From positions 1,488,001-1,552,000 of the forward strand of contig NC_009712.1 of the NCBI RefSeq assembly GCF_000017625.1: a DNA stretch of 64,000 nt, read 5' to 3'. Within the stretch, counting starts at the first letter, position 1; the number at the start of each line of letters is the position of its first letter. A program made the translations under genes and the position numbers. Of this stretch, positions 55,704 to 64,000 are shown in pieces. The DNA comes from Methanoregula boonei 6A8. GTDB lineage: Archaea > Halobacteriota > Methanomicrobia > Methanomicrobiales > Methanospirillaceae. The notes beneath the pieces are model-generated. The model was given only the letters and a program-made list of their open reading frames with translations, was not told the origin of the DNA and ran no database searches.

Positions 55704-56081
55704 ATGGACGTAAAGAATACCAAAGATGCAGAGGAAGAACTCAGGGAAGACGTGATGAAACTGGGCAAAGACGCCCGGGGTTTCGAAGAAGAATTCGTTG
55801 AGTTCCTGAAAAAAAACCAGGTTATCGGTCTTGCTGTCGCTTTTATCATCGGGACCGCAGCAACGGCTCTGGTCACATCGCTTGTAAAGGACATCGTCAT
55901 GCCGGTAATTGGCGTCATTCTCCCTGGCGAGAACTGGCAGACTGCAATTCTCCCGATCGGACCCATCAATTTCATGGCAGGTGACTTTGTCGGTGCCATG
56001 ATCAATTTCATTATCATTGCCCTGGTGGTGTTCACGCTCGTGAAATATATCATGAAGGCAGACATGTCAAAAAAAGTCTGA
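55704..56081 (+). CDS. mscL: Large-conductance mechanosensitive channel
   Basis: About 125 residues. After an acidic, charged N-terminal helix come the first transmembrane helix FLKKNQVIGLAVAFIIGTAA with the family motif, the periplasmic loop (GENWQTAILPIG) and the second helix INFIIIALVVFTLVKYIM. It releases solutes on osmotic downshock as a pentamer. Two ATGs occur; the second (55704) is ~5 bases from AGGAGGT and is preferred. The N-terminal acidic extension is longer than in E. coli MscL. Confidence 0.95.
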   Translation: MDVKNTKDAEEELREDVMKLGKDARGFEEEFVEFLKKNQVIGLAVAFIIGTAATALVTSLVKDIVMPVIGVILPGENWQTAILPIGPINFMAGDFVGAMINFIIIALVVFTLVKYIMKADMSKKV

Positions 56082-56595
56082 TCTTCCCTTTTTAAAAACA
56101 GGGGCAGATCCTGTTTTCACTCCCGGGCTTGTACTCATCACAGCGAATAAAGAGCGCCCGGCCCTCTGTGCTCTCGGGGGAAAACCATTCGGGAACAATA
56201 CGGGATCCAATAATTTCAACCCTCACTTTCATGATCACAGGAAAAAAGGGACGCACAATCCGTATCGCCATATTCAGGCATTACTTCAGGGGATCGTTCC
56301 CGTGGATGGGAGAGATCGCTTGCGATCATTTCGGCAGATAGTTTGCATTTGGACGATCGGGCCAACGTTATCCTTATGCGTATGACTTATGAGGTTGTCT
56401 GATTTTTCGAGAACGAAAATCTGATAACACCATTGAACGTTTAAAAAGCAGTCCGGGCCACATTTCCAGGGGTTCCTTCTGGGGACAGGACAGGGAATCT
56501 CCGTTTGCAAACCCGTGCCCGGTGATCTCGTTCACAGCCGATCTCAAGGCAACAAAATCCCCTCTTTCCTAAAAAACAACGCGGGTATATCGTGT
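56082..56595. other. Intergenic region before the second DUF3494 gene
   Basis: About 510 bases with no convincing gene. A T5A5 stretch follows mscL. A 70-residue frame at 56129-56341 lacks support. Confidence 0.4.
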
Positions 56596-56626
56596 CAAAT
56601 TTTGTTCCAAAATCTGCATTCTGGCA
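56596..56626 (+). promoter_or_regulatory. Copy of the shared DUF3494 upstream element
   Basis: Begins CAAATTTTGTTCCAAAA, continues CTGCATTCTGGCA. It matches the distal element upstream of the minus-strand DUF3494 gene at 27 of 31 positions and starts 82 bases before ATG 56678, the same distance as the proximal copy there. AAGGAGGT is the ribosome site just before the ATG. Confidence 0.6.
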
Positions 56627-56677
56627 CAGATCCTATCACCCGGGCCCGCTACTAGGCTGATTATCAAGGAGGTTAAA

Positions 56678-59600
56678 ATGTCAAGTTTGAAAAAAAGTGG
56701 AGAAACTCGTTTCTCCCTTGTATTCAGTATTGCGTTGCTCGTCCTGATGACAGCCGTGATAATCCCCGGCGTGATGGGATCTTCAGCAAATGTGAATCTC
56801 GGAACGGCCGGTAATTATGTGATTCTATCAGAATCCGGAATCTCAACCACAGGAACTACGTCAATCGTTGGAGATGTTGGCGTAAGTCCAATCAATGCGA
56901 CGGCCATAACGGGCTTTGGCCTTGTCATGGATCCCTCAAACCAGTTTTCAACATCGTCCCTAGTTAATGGAAAGGTATATGCAGCGGACTATGCTGGTGC
57001 TACACCGGCTACCCTGAATGCTGCTATAAGTGACATGGAGGCAGCGTATACGGATGCGCTTACCTGGTCACCCGGGGTTACCGAACTTGGCGCCGGAAAT
57101 ATCGGCGGGATGACGCTCACTCCCGGTGTCTACAAATGGAGTACTGTCGTGACTGTCCCCACGGATGTCACCCTCGCGGGTGGCCCCAATGATGTCTGGA
57201 TCTTCCAGATAGCACAGGGGCTGGACATCAGCTCTGGCAAGCACATTATCCTTAGTGGCGGAGCACAGGCTAAAAACATCTACTGGATTGTAGGCAGCCA
57301 GGCGACACTCGGTACAGGATCGGTATTCAACGGGAATATCCTGAGTAAAACAGCGACTGTTATAAACTCCGGTGCAACCTTAAATGGCAGGGCACTGGCA
57401 CAGACCGCGGTCACCCTGGATGCAAACACGGTGACCAGCCCGGCATCGGGCATGGCATCACCCCCCAGCAACAGCGGCTCAACAACAGCCGTAAATCTTG
57501 GAACGGCCGGCAACTTCGTTATCCTGACAAAAACAGGAATTTCAACTACCGGAACCACTTCAATTGTCGGGAACGTTGGAGTGAGCCCGGCTGCAGCGAC
57601 ATACATAACCGGGTTTGGCCTCGTCGCGGATCCCTCCAACCAGTTTTCGACATCGTCCCTGGTTGTCGGAAAGGTATATGCAGCCGACTATGCGCCGCCA
57701 ACTCCGGCTACCATGACTACCGCGGTAAGCGACATGCAGGCAGCATACACTGATGCAGCCGGCCGTGCTCCCGGTGTAACAGAACTGGGCGCTGGAAATA
57801 TCGGCGGGATGACGCTCGCCCCCGGGGTCTACAAATGGAGTACCGGCGTGACTATCCCCACCGATGTTACCCTCGCGGGAAACTCAAATGACGTATGGAT
57901 CTTCGAGATTGCACAAAATCTTGATGTCAGTTCAGGTCAGCACGTGATCCTCAGTGGCGGTGCACAGGCAAAGAACGTCTACTGGGTGGTCGCCGGCCAG
58001 ACAACACTTGGAACAGGATCGGCATTCAATGGCAATATCCTGGACCAGACGGCAATCATCCTGAACACCGGTGCAACATTAAATGGCAGGGCACTGGCGC
58101 AGACCGCGGTTACCCTGGACGCAAACACAGTGACCAGCCCGGCATCGGGCATGGCATCACCCCCCAGCAACAGCGGCTCTGCAACAGCAGTGAACCTTGG
58201 AACAGCAGGCAGTTTTGTTATCCTGACAAAATCAGGAATCTCAACCACCGGAACTACGACAATTATCGGGAACGTTGGGGTGAGCCCGGCTGCAGCAACA
58301 TACATAACCGGGTTTGGTCTCGTGGCGGATCCCTCCAACCAGTTTTCGACATCGTCCCTGGTTGTCGGAAAGGTATATGCAGCTGATTATGTGCCGCCAA
58401 CTCCGGCTACCATGACTACCGCGGTAAGCGACATGCAGGCAGCATACACTGATGCAGCCGGCCGTGCTCCCGGTGTAACAGAACTGGGCGCTGGAAATAT
58501 CGGCGGGATGACGCTCGCCCCCGGGGTCTACAAATGGAGTACCGGCGTGACTATCCCCACCGATGTTACCCTCGCGGGAAACTCAAATGACGTATGGATC
58601 TTCGAGATTGCACAAAATCTTGATGTCAGTTCAGGTCAGCACGTGATCCTCAGTGGCGGTGCACAGGCAAAGAACGTCTACTGGGTGGTCGCCGGCCAGA
58701 CAACACTTGGAACAGGATCGGCATTCAATGGCAATATCCTGGACCAGACGGCAATCATCCTGAACACCGGTGCAACATTAAATGGCAGGGCACTGGCGCA
58801 GACCGCGGTTACCCTGAATGCAAACATAGTGAGTGACCCCTTAGCAACGGTGGCTCCCACAAACGGCGGCTCTGCAACAGCAGTGAATCTTGGAACGGCC
58901 GGCAACTTCGTCATCCTGACAAAATCAGGAGTCTCAACCACCGGAACCACATCAATTGTCGGAAATATTGGTGTGAGTCCAATCGCTGCAACCGGAATGA
59001 CGGGATTTGGTCTCGTCATGGATCCTTCGAACCAGTTTTCGACATCGTCTCTGGTTAACGGGAAGGTATATGCAGCCGATTATGTGTCTCCAACTCCCGC
59101 TACTATGACGACTGCGGTAAGCGACATGCAGGCGGCATACACTGATGCAGCCGGCCGTACTCCCGATGTAACAGAACTGGCTGCCGGAAATATCGGCGGG
59201 CTGACCCTCGCCCCCGGAGTCTACAAATGGAGCACCAGCGTGACCATCCCCACCGATGTCACCCTCTCAGGCAGCCAGAATAGCATCTGGATCTTCGAGA
59301 TTGCACAAAATCTTGATGTCAGCTCTGGTCAGCATATTGTACTTAGTGGAGGTGCACAGGCACAGAACGTCTACTGGGTGGTTGCCGGTCAGACAACTCT
59401 TGGAACAGGATCGGTATTCAACGGCAATATCCTGGATCAGACTGCAATAGTACTGAACACCGGTGCAACCTTAAACGGCAGAGCACTGGCACAGACTGCA
59501 GTTACCCTGGACGCAAACACAGTGACCAGCCCGGCATCGGGCATGGCATCACCCCCCAGCAACAGCGTCTCAACAACTGCGGTGAACCTTGGAACGGCGG

Positions 59601-60229
59601 GTAACTTCATTATCCTGACAAAATCAGGGATCTCAACCACAGGAACCACGTCAATTGTAGGGAATGTCGGTGTGAGCCCGGCTGCAGCAACATACATAAC
59701 CGGGTTTGGACTTGTCATGGATCCTTCGAACCAGTTTTCAACATCGTCTCTGGTTAACGGGAAGGTATATGCAGCCGACTATGTGCCGCCAACTCCGGCC
59801 ACCATGACGAGCGCGGTAAGCGACATGGAAGCCGCATACACTGACGCAGCCGGCCGCGCTCCCGATGTAACAGAACTGGGCGCAGGAAATATCGGCGGGA
59901 TGACCATAACCCCCGGAGTCTACAAATGGAGCACCAGCGTGACCATCCCTACAGATGTCACCCTCTCAGGCAGCCCGAATGGCATCTGGATCTTCGAGAT
60001 TGCACAAAATCTCGATATCAGCTCTGGTCAGCACGTTGTCCTTAGTGGCGGTGCACAGGCACAGAACGTCTACTGGGTAGTTGGCGGCCAGACAACACTT
60101 GGGACAGGATCGACATTCAACGGAAACATCCTGGATCAGACTGCAATTGTGGGAAAGACCGGCGCAGTATTACACGGTCGAGCACTGGCACAGACTGCAG
60201 TTACCCTGGACGCAAACACGGTGAATTGA
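56678..60229 (+). CDS. Secreted five-unit DUF3494 protein without C-terminal anchor
   Basis: An 1183-residue protein. A signal peptide (FSIALLVLMTAVIIPGVMGSS) is followed by five DUF3494 beta-helix units of ~233 residues, each starting NLGTAGN(F/Y)(V/I)IL. The N-terminus (MSSLKKSGETRFSLV) aligns with the giant paralogue (MTRLKKSGGKPFSLV). It ends DANTVN right after unit 5, with no transmembrane helix or linker, so it should be released or held by other means. Linkers between units share SPASGMASPPSNS in three of four junctions. Function: surface coat or adhesion, inferred. Confidence 0.88.
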   Translation: MSSLKKSGETRFSLVFSIALLVLMTAVIIPGVMGSSANVNLGTAGNYVILSESGISTTGTTSIVGDVGVSPINATAITGFGLVMDPSNQFSTSSLVNGKVYAADYAGATPATLNAAISDMEAAYTDALTWSPGVTELGAGNIGGMTLTPGVYKWSTVVTVPTDVTLAGGPNDVWIFQIAQGLDISSGKHIILSGGAQAKNIYWIVGSQATLGTGSVFNGNILSKTATVINSGATLNGRALAQTAVTLDANTVTSPASGMASPPSNSGSTTAVNLGTAGNFVILTKTGISTTGTTSIVGNVGVSPAAATYITGFGLVADPSNQFSTSSLVVGKVYAADYAPPTPATMTTAVSDMQAAYTDAAGRAPGVTELGAGNIGGMTLAPGVYKWSTGVTIPTDVTLAGNSNDVWIFEIAQNLDVSSGQHVILSGGAQAKNVYWVVAGQTTLGTGSAFNGNILDQTAIILNTGATLNGRALAQTAVTLDANTVTSPASGMASPPSNSGSATAVNLGTAGSFVILTKSGISTTGTTTIIGNVGVSPAAATYITGFGLVADPSNQFSTSSLVVGKVYAADYVPPTPATMTTAVSDMQAAYTDAAGRAPGVTELGAGNIGGMTLAPGVYKWSTGVTIPTDVTLAGNSNDVWIFEIAQNLDVSSGQHVILSGGAQAKNVYWVVAGQTTLGTGSAFNGNILDQTAIILNTGATLNGRALAQTAVTLNANIVSDPLATVAPTNGGSATAVNLGTAGNFVILTKSGVSTTGTTSIVGNIGVSPIAATGMTGFGLVMDPSNQFSTSSLVNGKVYAADYVSPTPATMTTAVSDMQAAYTDAAGRTPDVTELAAGNIGGLTLAPGVYKWSTSVTIPTDVTLSGSQNSIWIFEIAQNLDVSSGQHIVLSGGAQAQNVYWVVAGQTTLGTGSVFNGNILDQTAIVLNTGATLNGRALAQTAVTLDANTVTSPASGMASPPSNSVSTTAVNLGTAGNFIILTKSGISTTGTTSIVGNVGVSPAAATYITGFGLVMDPSNQFSTSSLVNGKVYAADYVPPTPATMTSAVSDMEAAYTDAAGRAPDVTELGAGNIGGMTITPGVYKWSTSVTIPTDVTLSGSPNGIWIFEIAQNLDISSGQHVVLSGGAQAQNVYWVVGGQTTLGTGSTFNGNILDQTAIVGKTGAVLHGRALAQTAVTLDANTVN
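56792..60220 (+). repeat. Five tandem ~699-base coding repeats
   Basis: Unit starts at 56792, 57491, 58190, 58883 and 59582 (spacing 699, 699, 693, 699), always in frame. Units 2 and 3 look almost identical over long stretches (for example 57830-58130 against 58529-58829), which points to recent duplication or gene conversion. Confidence 0.85.
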
Positions 60230-60839
60230 TCCAACGCGATGATAAATGGGTATTACAACTGTCCGTAAACTTAAATGATCTCAAAGGAAGAGTACCTGAA
60301 GACCGGGGAAGGGAGTCTGTCAAACCACGATGAATAAAAAAAAAGGTGGTGCCAGATCATCCCCCGCAGACAGATTTAATCCCACTTATTTTTCAAGCGT
60401 TAATTTCTACACCTTATGAAAAACCGGCTCTGCCGGAGTCTTCACAGGGCATTTAATACCCTCCTGTTTGTGAAAAAATGATCACGAGAAAAATGATCTG
60501 TTTTCGGGATTTTTTTGCAGATCAGAAAGATCCTGGATGCAGGCGGATCCACATCTGCCGCGAATTCAGCAAAAACGCTTTTTCGAAAGAATCGTTGAAC
60601 TATCCCCCGAAAAAACCACTCTGATACTGACTTTTCTCCGGGAGATCCTGTTCTCCGGATTATATTACAAAAATTGGAAAGTATCAAGTCACTTTATTTC
60701 ACCCTCTTCTGATAGTGCTGAAACGAACAGATAGCGTTCACCGGATGCAATTACAGTATTTATCTGTACCATTTCAATCCCGCATCCGGGTGTAAGCAGC
60801 GTATAAAGAAAATGACGGGTATTTGGGAGACTAAAAACT
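60230..60839. other. Intergenic region before the rsb-like operon
   Basis: About 600 bases without a convincing gene; short frames on both strands overlap and lack similarity. GTATAAAGAA at 60801-60810 is the TATA box of the rsbR-like gene, with GGGAG 10 bases before its ATG (60825-60829). Confidence 0.45.
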
Positions 60840-61688
60840 ATGGTAAAACAAAAAAGCAAATTGATTGATATCTTCACGAATAACGAACAGGAGATCCTTG
60901 AGGACTGGATGCGTGAACAGATTGCTTCGATCACGTACCGAAAAGACCTTCTCACTGAAGCCGAACTCCGCACGCAGTCCGCAGAACTTATGGGTCTGAT
61001 GATCGCCGCAAGCCGCAGCGGGAATGTCACAGATATGACCACGCCAGAATGGAAACCAGTGCTTGATTTTCTTGCGGCCACCTCAAAGACCCGGGCGGCG
61101 CAGGGTTTTACCACCCAGGAGACGGCGACCTTTATCTTCTCCTTAAAACAGCCGGTCTTTGCACGCATGAAGTCAGAACTAGGGACCAATGCATCGGCAC
61201 TGGCAGAAGAGATCTGGATTGCAACGGTCCTTTTGGACAAACTGGGACTTTTTACTGCCGAAACCTACCAGAAGAGCAGGGAGGATATCATCCGGCGGCA
61301 GCAACGAGAACTCCTGGAACTCTCGACACCGGTCATTAAAATCTGGGAAGGAATTCTTGTCCTTCCTCTGATCGGCACGCTGGACGATTCGCGGACGCAG
61401 GTCGTAATGGAGAACCTGCTCCAGAATATCGTGGATACGAACAGCTCTATTGCCATCATCGACATTACCGGTGTCCCGGAGGTTGACACACTTGTTGCCC
61501 AGAACCTGATAAAGACTGTCTCTGCGGCACGGCTCATGGGTGCACACTGCATCATCTCCGGGATCCGCCCGCAGATCGCCCAGACGATGGTACATCTCGG
61601 CGTGGCATTTGGCGATGTGGTCACAAAGTCGTCCCTTGCCGATGCCCTGAAATATGCATTCCAGCAGGCCGGGATAACCGTTACCTGA
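60840..61688 (+). CDS. rsbR: RsbR-like stressosome scaffold protein (RsbRD + STAS)
   Basis: A 282-residue protein. The N-terminal ~150 residues form a helical RsbRD-type sensor domain. The C-terminal STAS domain is very close to bacterial RsbR: IKIWEGILVLPLIGTLDDSR, IIDITGVPEVDTLVAQNLIKT and GIRPQIAQTMVHLGVAFGDV. Threonines in the VDT and IAQT motifs are the expected region of RsbT phosphorylation. RsbR with RsbS forms a large cytoplasmic complex that traps RsbT. It is the first gene of the operon and has its own promoter. Confidence 0.9.
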   Translation: MVKQKSKLIDIFTNNEQEILEDWMREQIASITYRKDLLTEAELRTQSAELMGLMIAASRSGNVTDMTTPEWKPVLDFLAATSKTRAAQGFTTQETATFIFSLKQPVFARMKSELGTNASALAEEIWIATVLLDKLGLFTAETYQKSREDIIRRQQRELLELSTPVIKIWEGILVLPLIGTLDDSRTQVVMENLLQNIVDTNSSIAIIDITGVPEVDTLVAQNLIKTVSAARLMGAHCIISGIRPQIAQTMVHLGVAFGDVVTKSSLADALKYAFQQAGITVT

Positions 61689-61713
61689 GGGTTGTTAAAA
61701 TGCGGGTGAGATC

Positions 61714-62118
61714 ATGGACAAGATACCCATTCTGAAAATAGGCGATATTTTACTGGTCACGATTCAGGTTGACATGCATGACCGGCTCGCTGTCAGTCTC
61801 CAGGATGACCTCACAGCCCGGATCGTCAAAGACCACGCCAAGGGCGTCCTCATCGACATCTCGTCCCTCGACATTGTCGACTCATTCATAGGAAGGATGC
61901 TGGGATACATAGCAGCGATGAGCCAAGCTTTAGGGGCCCAAACCGTTGTTGTGGGTATGCGCCCGGCGGTCGCGATCACGATCGTGGAACTCGGACTCCC
62001 TATGGAAAATATCCAGACAGCTTTAAATGTCGAAAAGGGTGTCGAGAATCTCAAGCGTGCCATGGAAAATTCAGAGAAAGGTATCCATCATGAGTCTTTG
62101 GGAACCAGAAACCCTTGA
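61714..62118 (+). CDS. rsbS: RsbS-like STAS protein
   Basis: A 134-residue single STAS domain. It matches bacterial RsbS nearly motif for motif: VLIDISSLDIVDSFIGRMLG, AQTVVVGMRPAVAITIVELG and ALNVEKGVENLKR. Ser57 in VDSFIGR corresponds to the RsbT-phosphorylated serine of RsbS. It lies 25 bases after rsbR and overlaps rsbT by 29 bases. Confidence 0.93.
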   Translation: MDKIPILKIGDILLVTIQVDMHDRLAVSLQDDLTARIVKDHAKGVLIDISSLDIVDSFIGRMLGYIAAMSQALGAQTVVVGMRPAVAITIVELGLPMENIQTALNVEKGVENLKRAMENSEKGIHHESLGTRNP

Positions 62119-62494
62119 ACTCAAGACAGGTGAGGACATCATCAGGGCCCGACAGAGAGTCCGCACCTGTATGATTGATCAGGGGTTCAGCCTTATTGAC
62201 CAGACCAAGATGGTGACTGCAGCAAGCGAACTGGCACGGAACACCGTTGACTATGGGAAAGGGGGTACGATGCATATTGAACCCCTTGCCGATGCCGGAC
62301 GAATCGGCATCAGGCTGGTCTTTCTCGACCATGGCCCGGGCATTAAGGATATAGAACGGGCATTGCAGGACGGATTTACCACGGGTTTCGGGCTCGGGCT
62401 CGGGCTTAGCGGTTCAAAACGGCTGGTCAACGAGTTTAAGATCTGGTCAGAACCGGACAAGGGCACACAGGTAACGGTGACGCGATGGCGATGA
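62090..62494 (+). CDS. rsbT: RsbT-like serine/threonine switch kinase
   Basis: A 134-residue GHKL kinase. The ATP site is clear: SELARNTVDYGKGG (N box), DHGPGIKDIERAL (G1), GFGLGLGLSGSKRLVNEF (G2). RsbT phosphorylates RsbR and RsbS and, when released, activates a downstream phosphatase. The start at 62090 (MSLWEPETLEL) lies inside rsbS; the frame opens earlier without support. The end overlaps the next gene by 10 bases. Confidence 0.92.
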   Translation: MSLWEPETLELKTGEDIIRARQRVRTCMIDQGFSLIDQTKMVTAASELARNTVDYGKGGTMHIEPLADAGRIGIRLVFLDHGPGIKDIERALQDGFTTGFGLGLGLSGSKRLVNEFKIWSEPDKGTQVTVTRWR

Positions 62495-63525
62495 ACGGGA
62501 TGAAGTGCATCCATATTGGGGAGATGAGCGGTATTGTCGAAGCCCGGCAGACAGCGATGAATTTCTGCAAGACAAAGGGATTCAGTGAGGTCCTTTCCGG
62601 TAACGTTTCCCTCATCGTGACGGAACTCGCTACAAACCTCGTCAAACATGCCGGTTCGGGAGAACTTCTTATTCGCTCCTGTACCGAAGGAGATGTTTCC
62701 GGAATCGAGTGCCTCGCGCTTGACCGGGGCATGGGGATCACAGATATCGGCGGAAGCCTGCGGGGCAAATATCCTGCCACTGCTGGTAAGGAGACCGGCC
62801 TTATGGCAGTCCGCCGTCTCTCTTCCCTGTTTGATCTCTATTCCATCCCGGAGAAGGGGACGGCCGTCCTCTCCCGGATCGAAACCAGATCTCCTGAACC
62901 AGTGTCCGATCCACCGCACCCCCTGTGCTCAACCCGACCCGAGGTCGGCGTTGTTTGTCTTCCACTCGTGCCGGATGAACCCTGCGGCGACGGATGGGAG
63001 GTGATCCGGTCGGAGAACAGAACGGTAATCCTTGTTATCGACGGACTGGGTCATGGACCGGAAGCCTCGAAAGTTCAGGTCGAAGCCATCAGGGTCTTCC
63101 GGAAGAACCCGGCGGGTGAACCGGTGGAAATACTCAGGAATCTCCACGCTGCACTCAGGAACACCCGAGGGGGTGTCGCGGCGATTGCCGCTATCGATGA
63201 GGAGCGAGGCAGGGTCACGTATACAGGCGCCGGCAATATTTCCGGCCGGATCATCACCGGTCATGTTACCAATAAAATGGTTTCTCTGAGCGGAACTGTA
63301 GGTGACCAGATCAGGCAATTCAGTGAGTTCTCGTATCCCTGGGTAACGGAGGCTCTCCTGATTATGTACTCCGATGGGCTCACCATGCAGTGGGATCTTG
63401 AGGATTACCCGGGACTCGAGCGAAAGCACCCGGCACTCATTGCCGGTGTTCTGTACCGGGATCATACGCGGGGAACGGATGATGTGACGGTCCTTGCCGT
63501 AAAACTCGTCGGGGAGACTTCATGA
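62485..63525 (+). CDS. GHKL domain fused to an RsbX-like PP2C phosphatase
   Basis: A 346-residue fusion. Residues ~5-135 are an RsbT-like GHKL domain (VTELATNLVKHAGSGE, DRGMGITDI, KETGLMAVRRLSS). Residues ~150-345 are a SpoIIE/RsbX-type PP2C phosphatase: RTVILVIDGLGHGPEAS, GGVAAIAAIDEERGRVTYTG, LLIMYSDGLTMQW and TDDVTVLAVK. RsbX resets phosphorylated RsbR/RsbS in bacteria. The fusion could thus both phosphorylate and dephosphorylate STAS partners. It overlaps rsbT by 10 bases and the next gene by 4. Confidence 0.9.
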   Translation: MAMNGMKCIHIGEMSGIVEARQTAMNFCKTKGFSEVLSGNVSLIVTELATNLVKHAGSGELLIRSCTEGDVSGIECLALDRGMGITDIGGSLRGKYPATAGKETGLMAVRRLSSLFDLYSIPEKGTAVLSRIETRSPEPVSDPPHPLCSTRPEVGVVCLPLVPDEPCGDGWEVIRSENRTVILVIDGLGHGPEASKVQVEAIRVFRKNPAGEPVEILRNLHAALRNTRGGVAAIAAIDEERGRVTYTGAGNISGRIITGHVTNKMVSLSGTVGDQIRQFSEFSYPWVTEALLIMYSDGLTMQWDLEDYPGLERKHPALIAGVLYRDHTRGTDDVTVLAVKLVGETS

Positions 63526-64000
63526 GCACCTTGATCAGCCACAGGGAAGTGCGGAATGAACAGGACGTGGTCTCTGCCCGGTTCCAGGCACGCATTATCG
63601 CAGAACAACTCGGGTTTTCCAAGAGCGATCAGACCCGAATCAGCACAGCTGTGTCCGAGATTTCAAGAAACATGTTTCAGTATGCCAACGGGGGTGAAAT
63701 TGAGTTCTGCATCGATAATGGCAAGGTCCCCACGGTCTTTTCTATCACGGCCCGGGATCATGGCAGGGGTATTTCCCGGCTTGAGGAGATCCTCAATGGC
63801 CGGTTTACCCCGGGACAAGGGAAAAGGCTGGGCATCATTGTTTCAAAACGTTTAATGGACCAGTTTTTCATCGACACTCGTAACGATGGTACCACGGTTT
63901 TTCTGGGTAAGAATCTTCCACTTACCGCCCCTCCGGTCACTCCGGATCTCATCTTGTGGATCACTGACATGCTGGCAAAGAATCTCACCCTCAACGGATT
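63522..64000 (+). CDS. RsbT-like GHKL protein, right-truncated (start of a longer sensor kinase?)
   Basis: The frame starts at ATG 63522 (ATGA overlap with the previous stop) and runs off the right edge, giving 159 residues so far. It shows a GHKL kinase domain: VSEISRNMFQYANGGEIEF, ARDHGRGISRLEEILNG and GKRLGIIVSKRLMDQFFID, then a linker (LILWITDMLAKNLTLNG) suggesting more domains follow. In bacterial rsb operons an RsbT-like domain is often fused to a histidine kinase or response-regulator part. The true end is unseen. Confidence 0.8.
   Translation, partial: MSTLISHREVRNEQDVVSARFQARIIAEQLGFSKSDQTRISTAVSEISRNMFQYANGGEIEFCIDNGKVPTVFSITARDHGRGISRLEEILNGRFTPGQGKRLGIIVSKRLMDQFFIDTRNDGTTVFLGKNLPLTAPPVTPDLILWITDMLAKNLTLNG

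Noticed and set aside
56792-60220. Tandem DNA repeats considered as a CRISPR-like array
   Set aside because: Unit size 699 bases, continuous reading frame and beta-helix signatures show coding repeats.
1-64000. Search for tRNA, rRNA and insertion sequences
   Set aside because: No cloverleaf, rRNA core or transposase frame was recognised by eye in any of the gaps; a tRNAscan/Infernal run would be decisive.

Overview
The window looks like chromosomal DNA of a hydrogenotrophic methanogenic archaeon of the order Methanomicrobiales, most like the Methanoregula group. The evidence is an intact formylmethanofuran dehydrogenase operon (G-D-B-A-C), two PAN-type proteasomal ATPases, an archaeal MBF1, the small subunit of an aconitase-X-type phosphomevalonate dehydratase, archaeal TATA promoters, oligo-T terminators, and many REC/PAS/GAF histidine kinases carrying RHDIxNQ-type or HDINN phospho-acceptor motifs. 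The genus is an inference; no rRNA or tRNA gene was seen.

Layout. 1-1.9 kb: the end of a GHMP-kinase-type gene (probably beta-RFAP synthase), a DedA membrane protein and a PEGA surface protein. 2.0-7.4 kb: an overlapping polyphosphate operon (ppk1, a CHAD-HD protein, ppx). 7.4-12.5 kb: a protein-quality-control and information block with PAN-A, an unknown gene, a membrane FKBP, PAN-B and MBF1. 12.6-16.9 kb: two convergent hybrid sensor kinases. 17.7-21 kb: an APC amino-acid permease and two flavoproteins. 21.6-28.3 kb: the fwd operon, a SagB-like nitroreductase and a small sulfite-reductase-like protein (Dsr-LP). 28.4-35.4 kb: small proteins, a gene-poor stretch with GC-rich hairpins, and a minus-strand cell-surface cluster (M64-type peptidase, membrane-anchored response regulator, DUF2927-like membrane protein). 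35.7-42.8 kb: a 1700-residue DUF3494 adhesin-like protein and a transglutaminase-like lipoprotein. 43.2-52.5 kb: a hybrid kinase followed by a Kai-type signalling cluster (kaiC, two kaiB, multi-PAS kinase, REC-PadR regulator). 52.8-60.2 kb: a binding-protein/legumain fusion, mscL and a second DUF3494 protein made of five 233-residue units. 60.8-64 kb: a complete RsbR-RsbS-RsbT-RsbX partner-switching (stressosome-type) module that runs off the right edge.

How the parts work together. The most notable content is regulatory. The Kai cluster couples a KaiC whose second domain has Ser-Ser at residues 430-431, where cyanobacterial KaiC has its phosphosites, to two KaiB proteins, a histidine kinase and a response regulator with a PadR-type DNA-binding tail. 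The Rsb module is built like bacterial stressosome operons although archaea have no sigma factors, so its output must differ. The two DUF3494 genes, 16 kb apart and on opposite strands, share a ~30-base element (distal copy 27 of 31 identical) at the same distance (82-83 bases) from their start codons. This suggests a common regulator of two large surface proteins.
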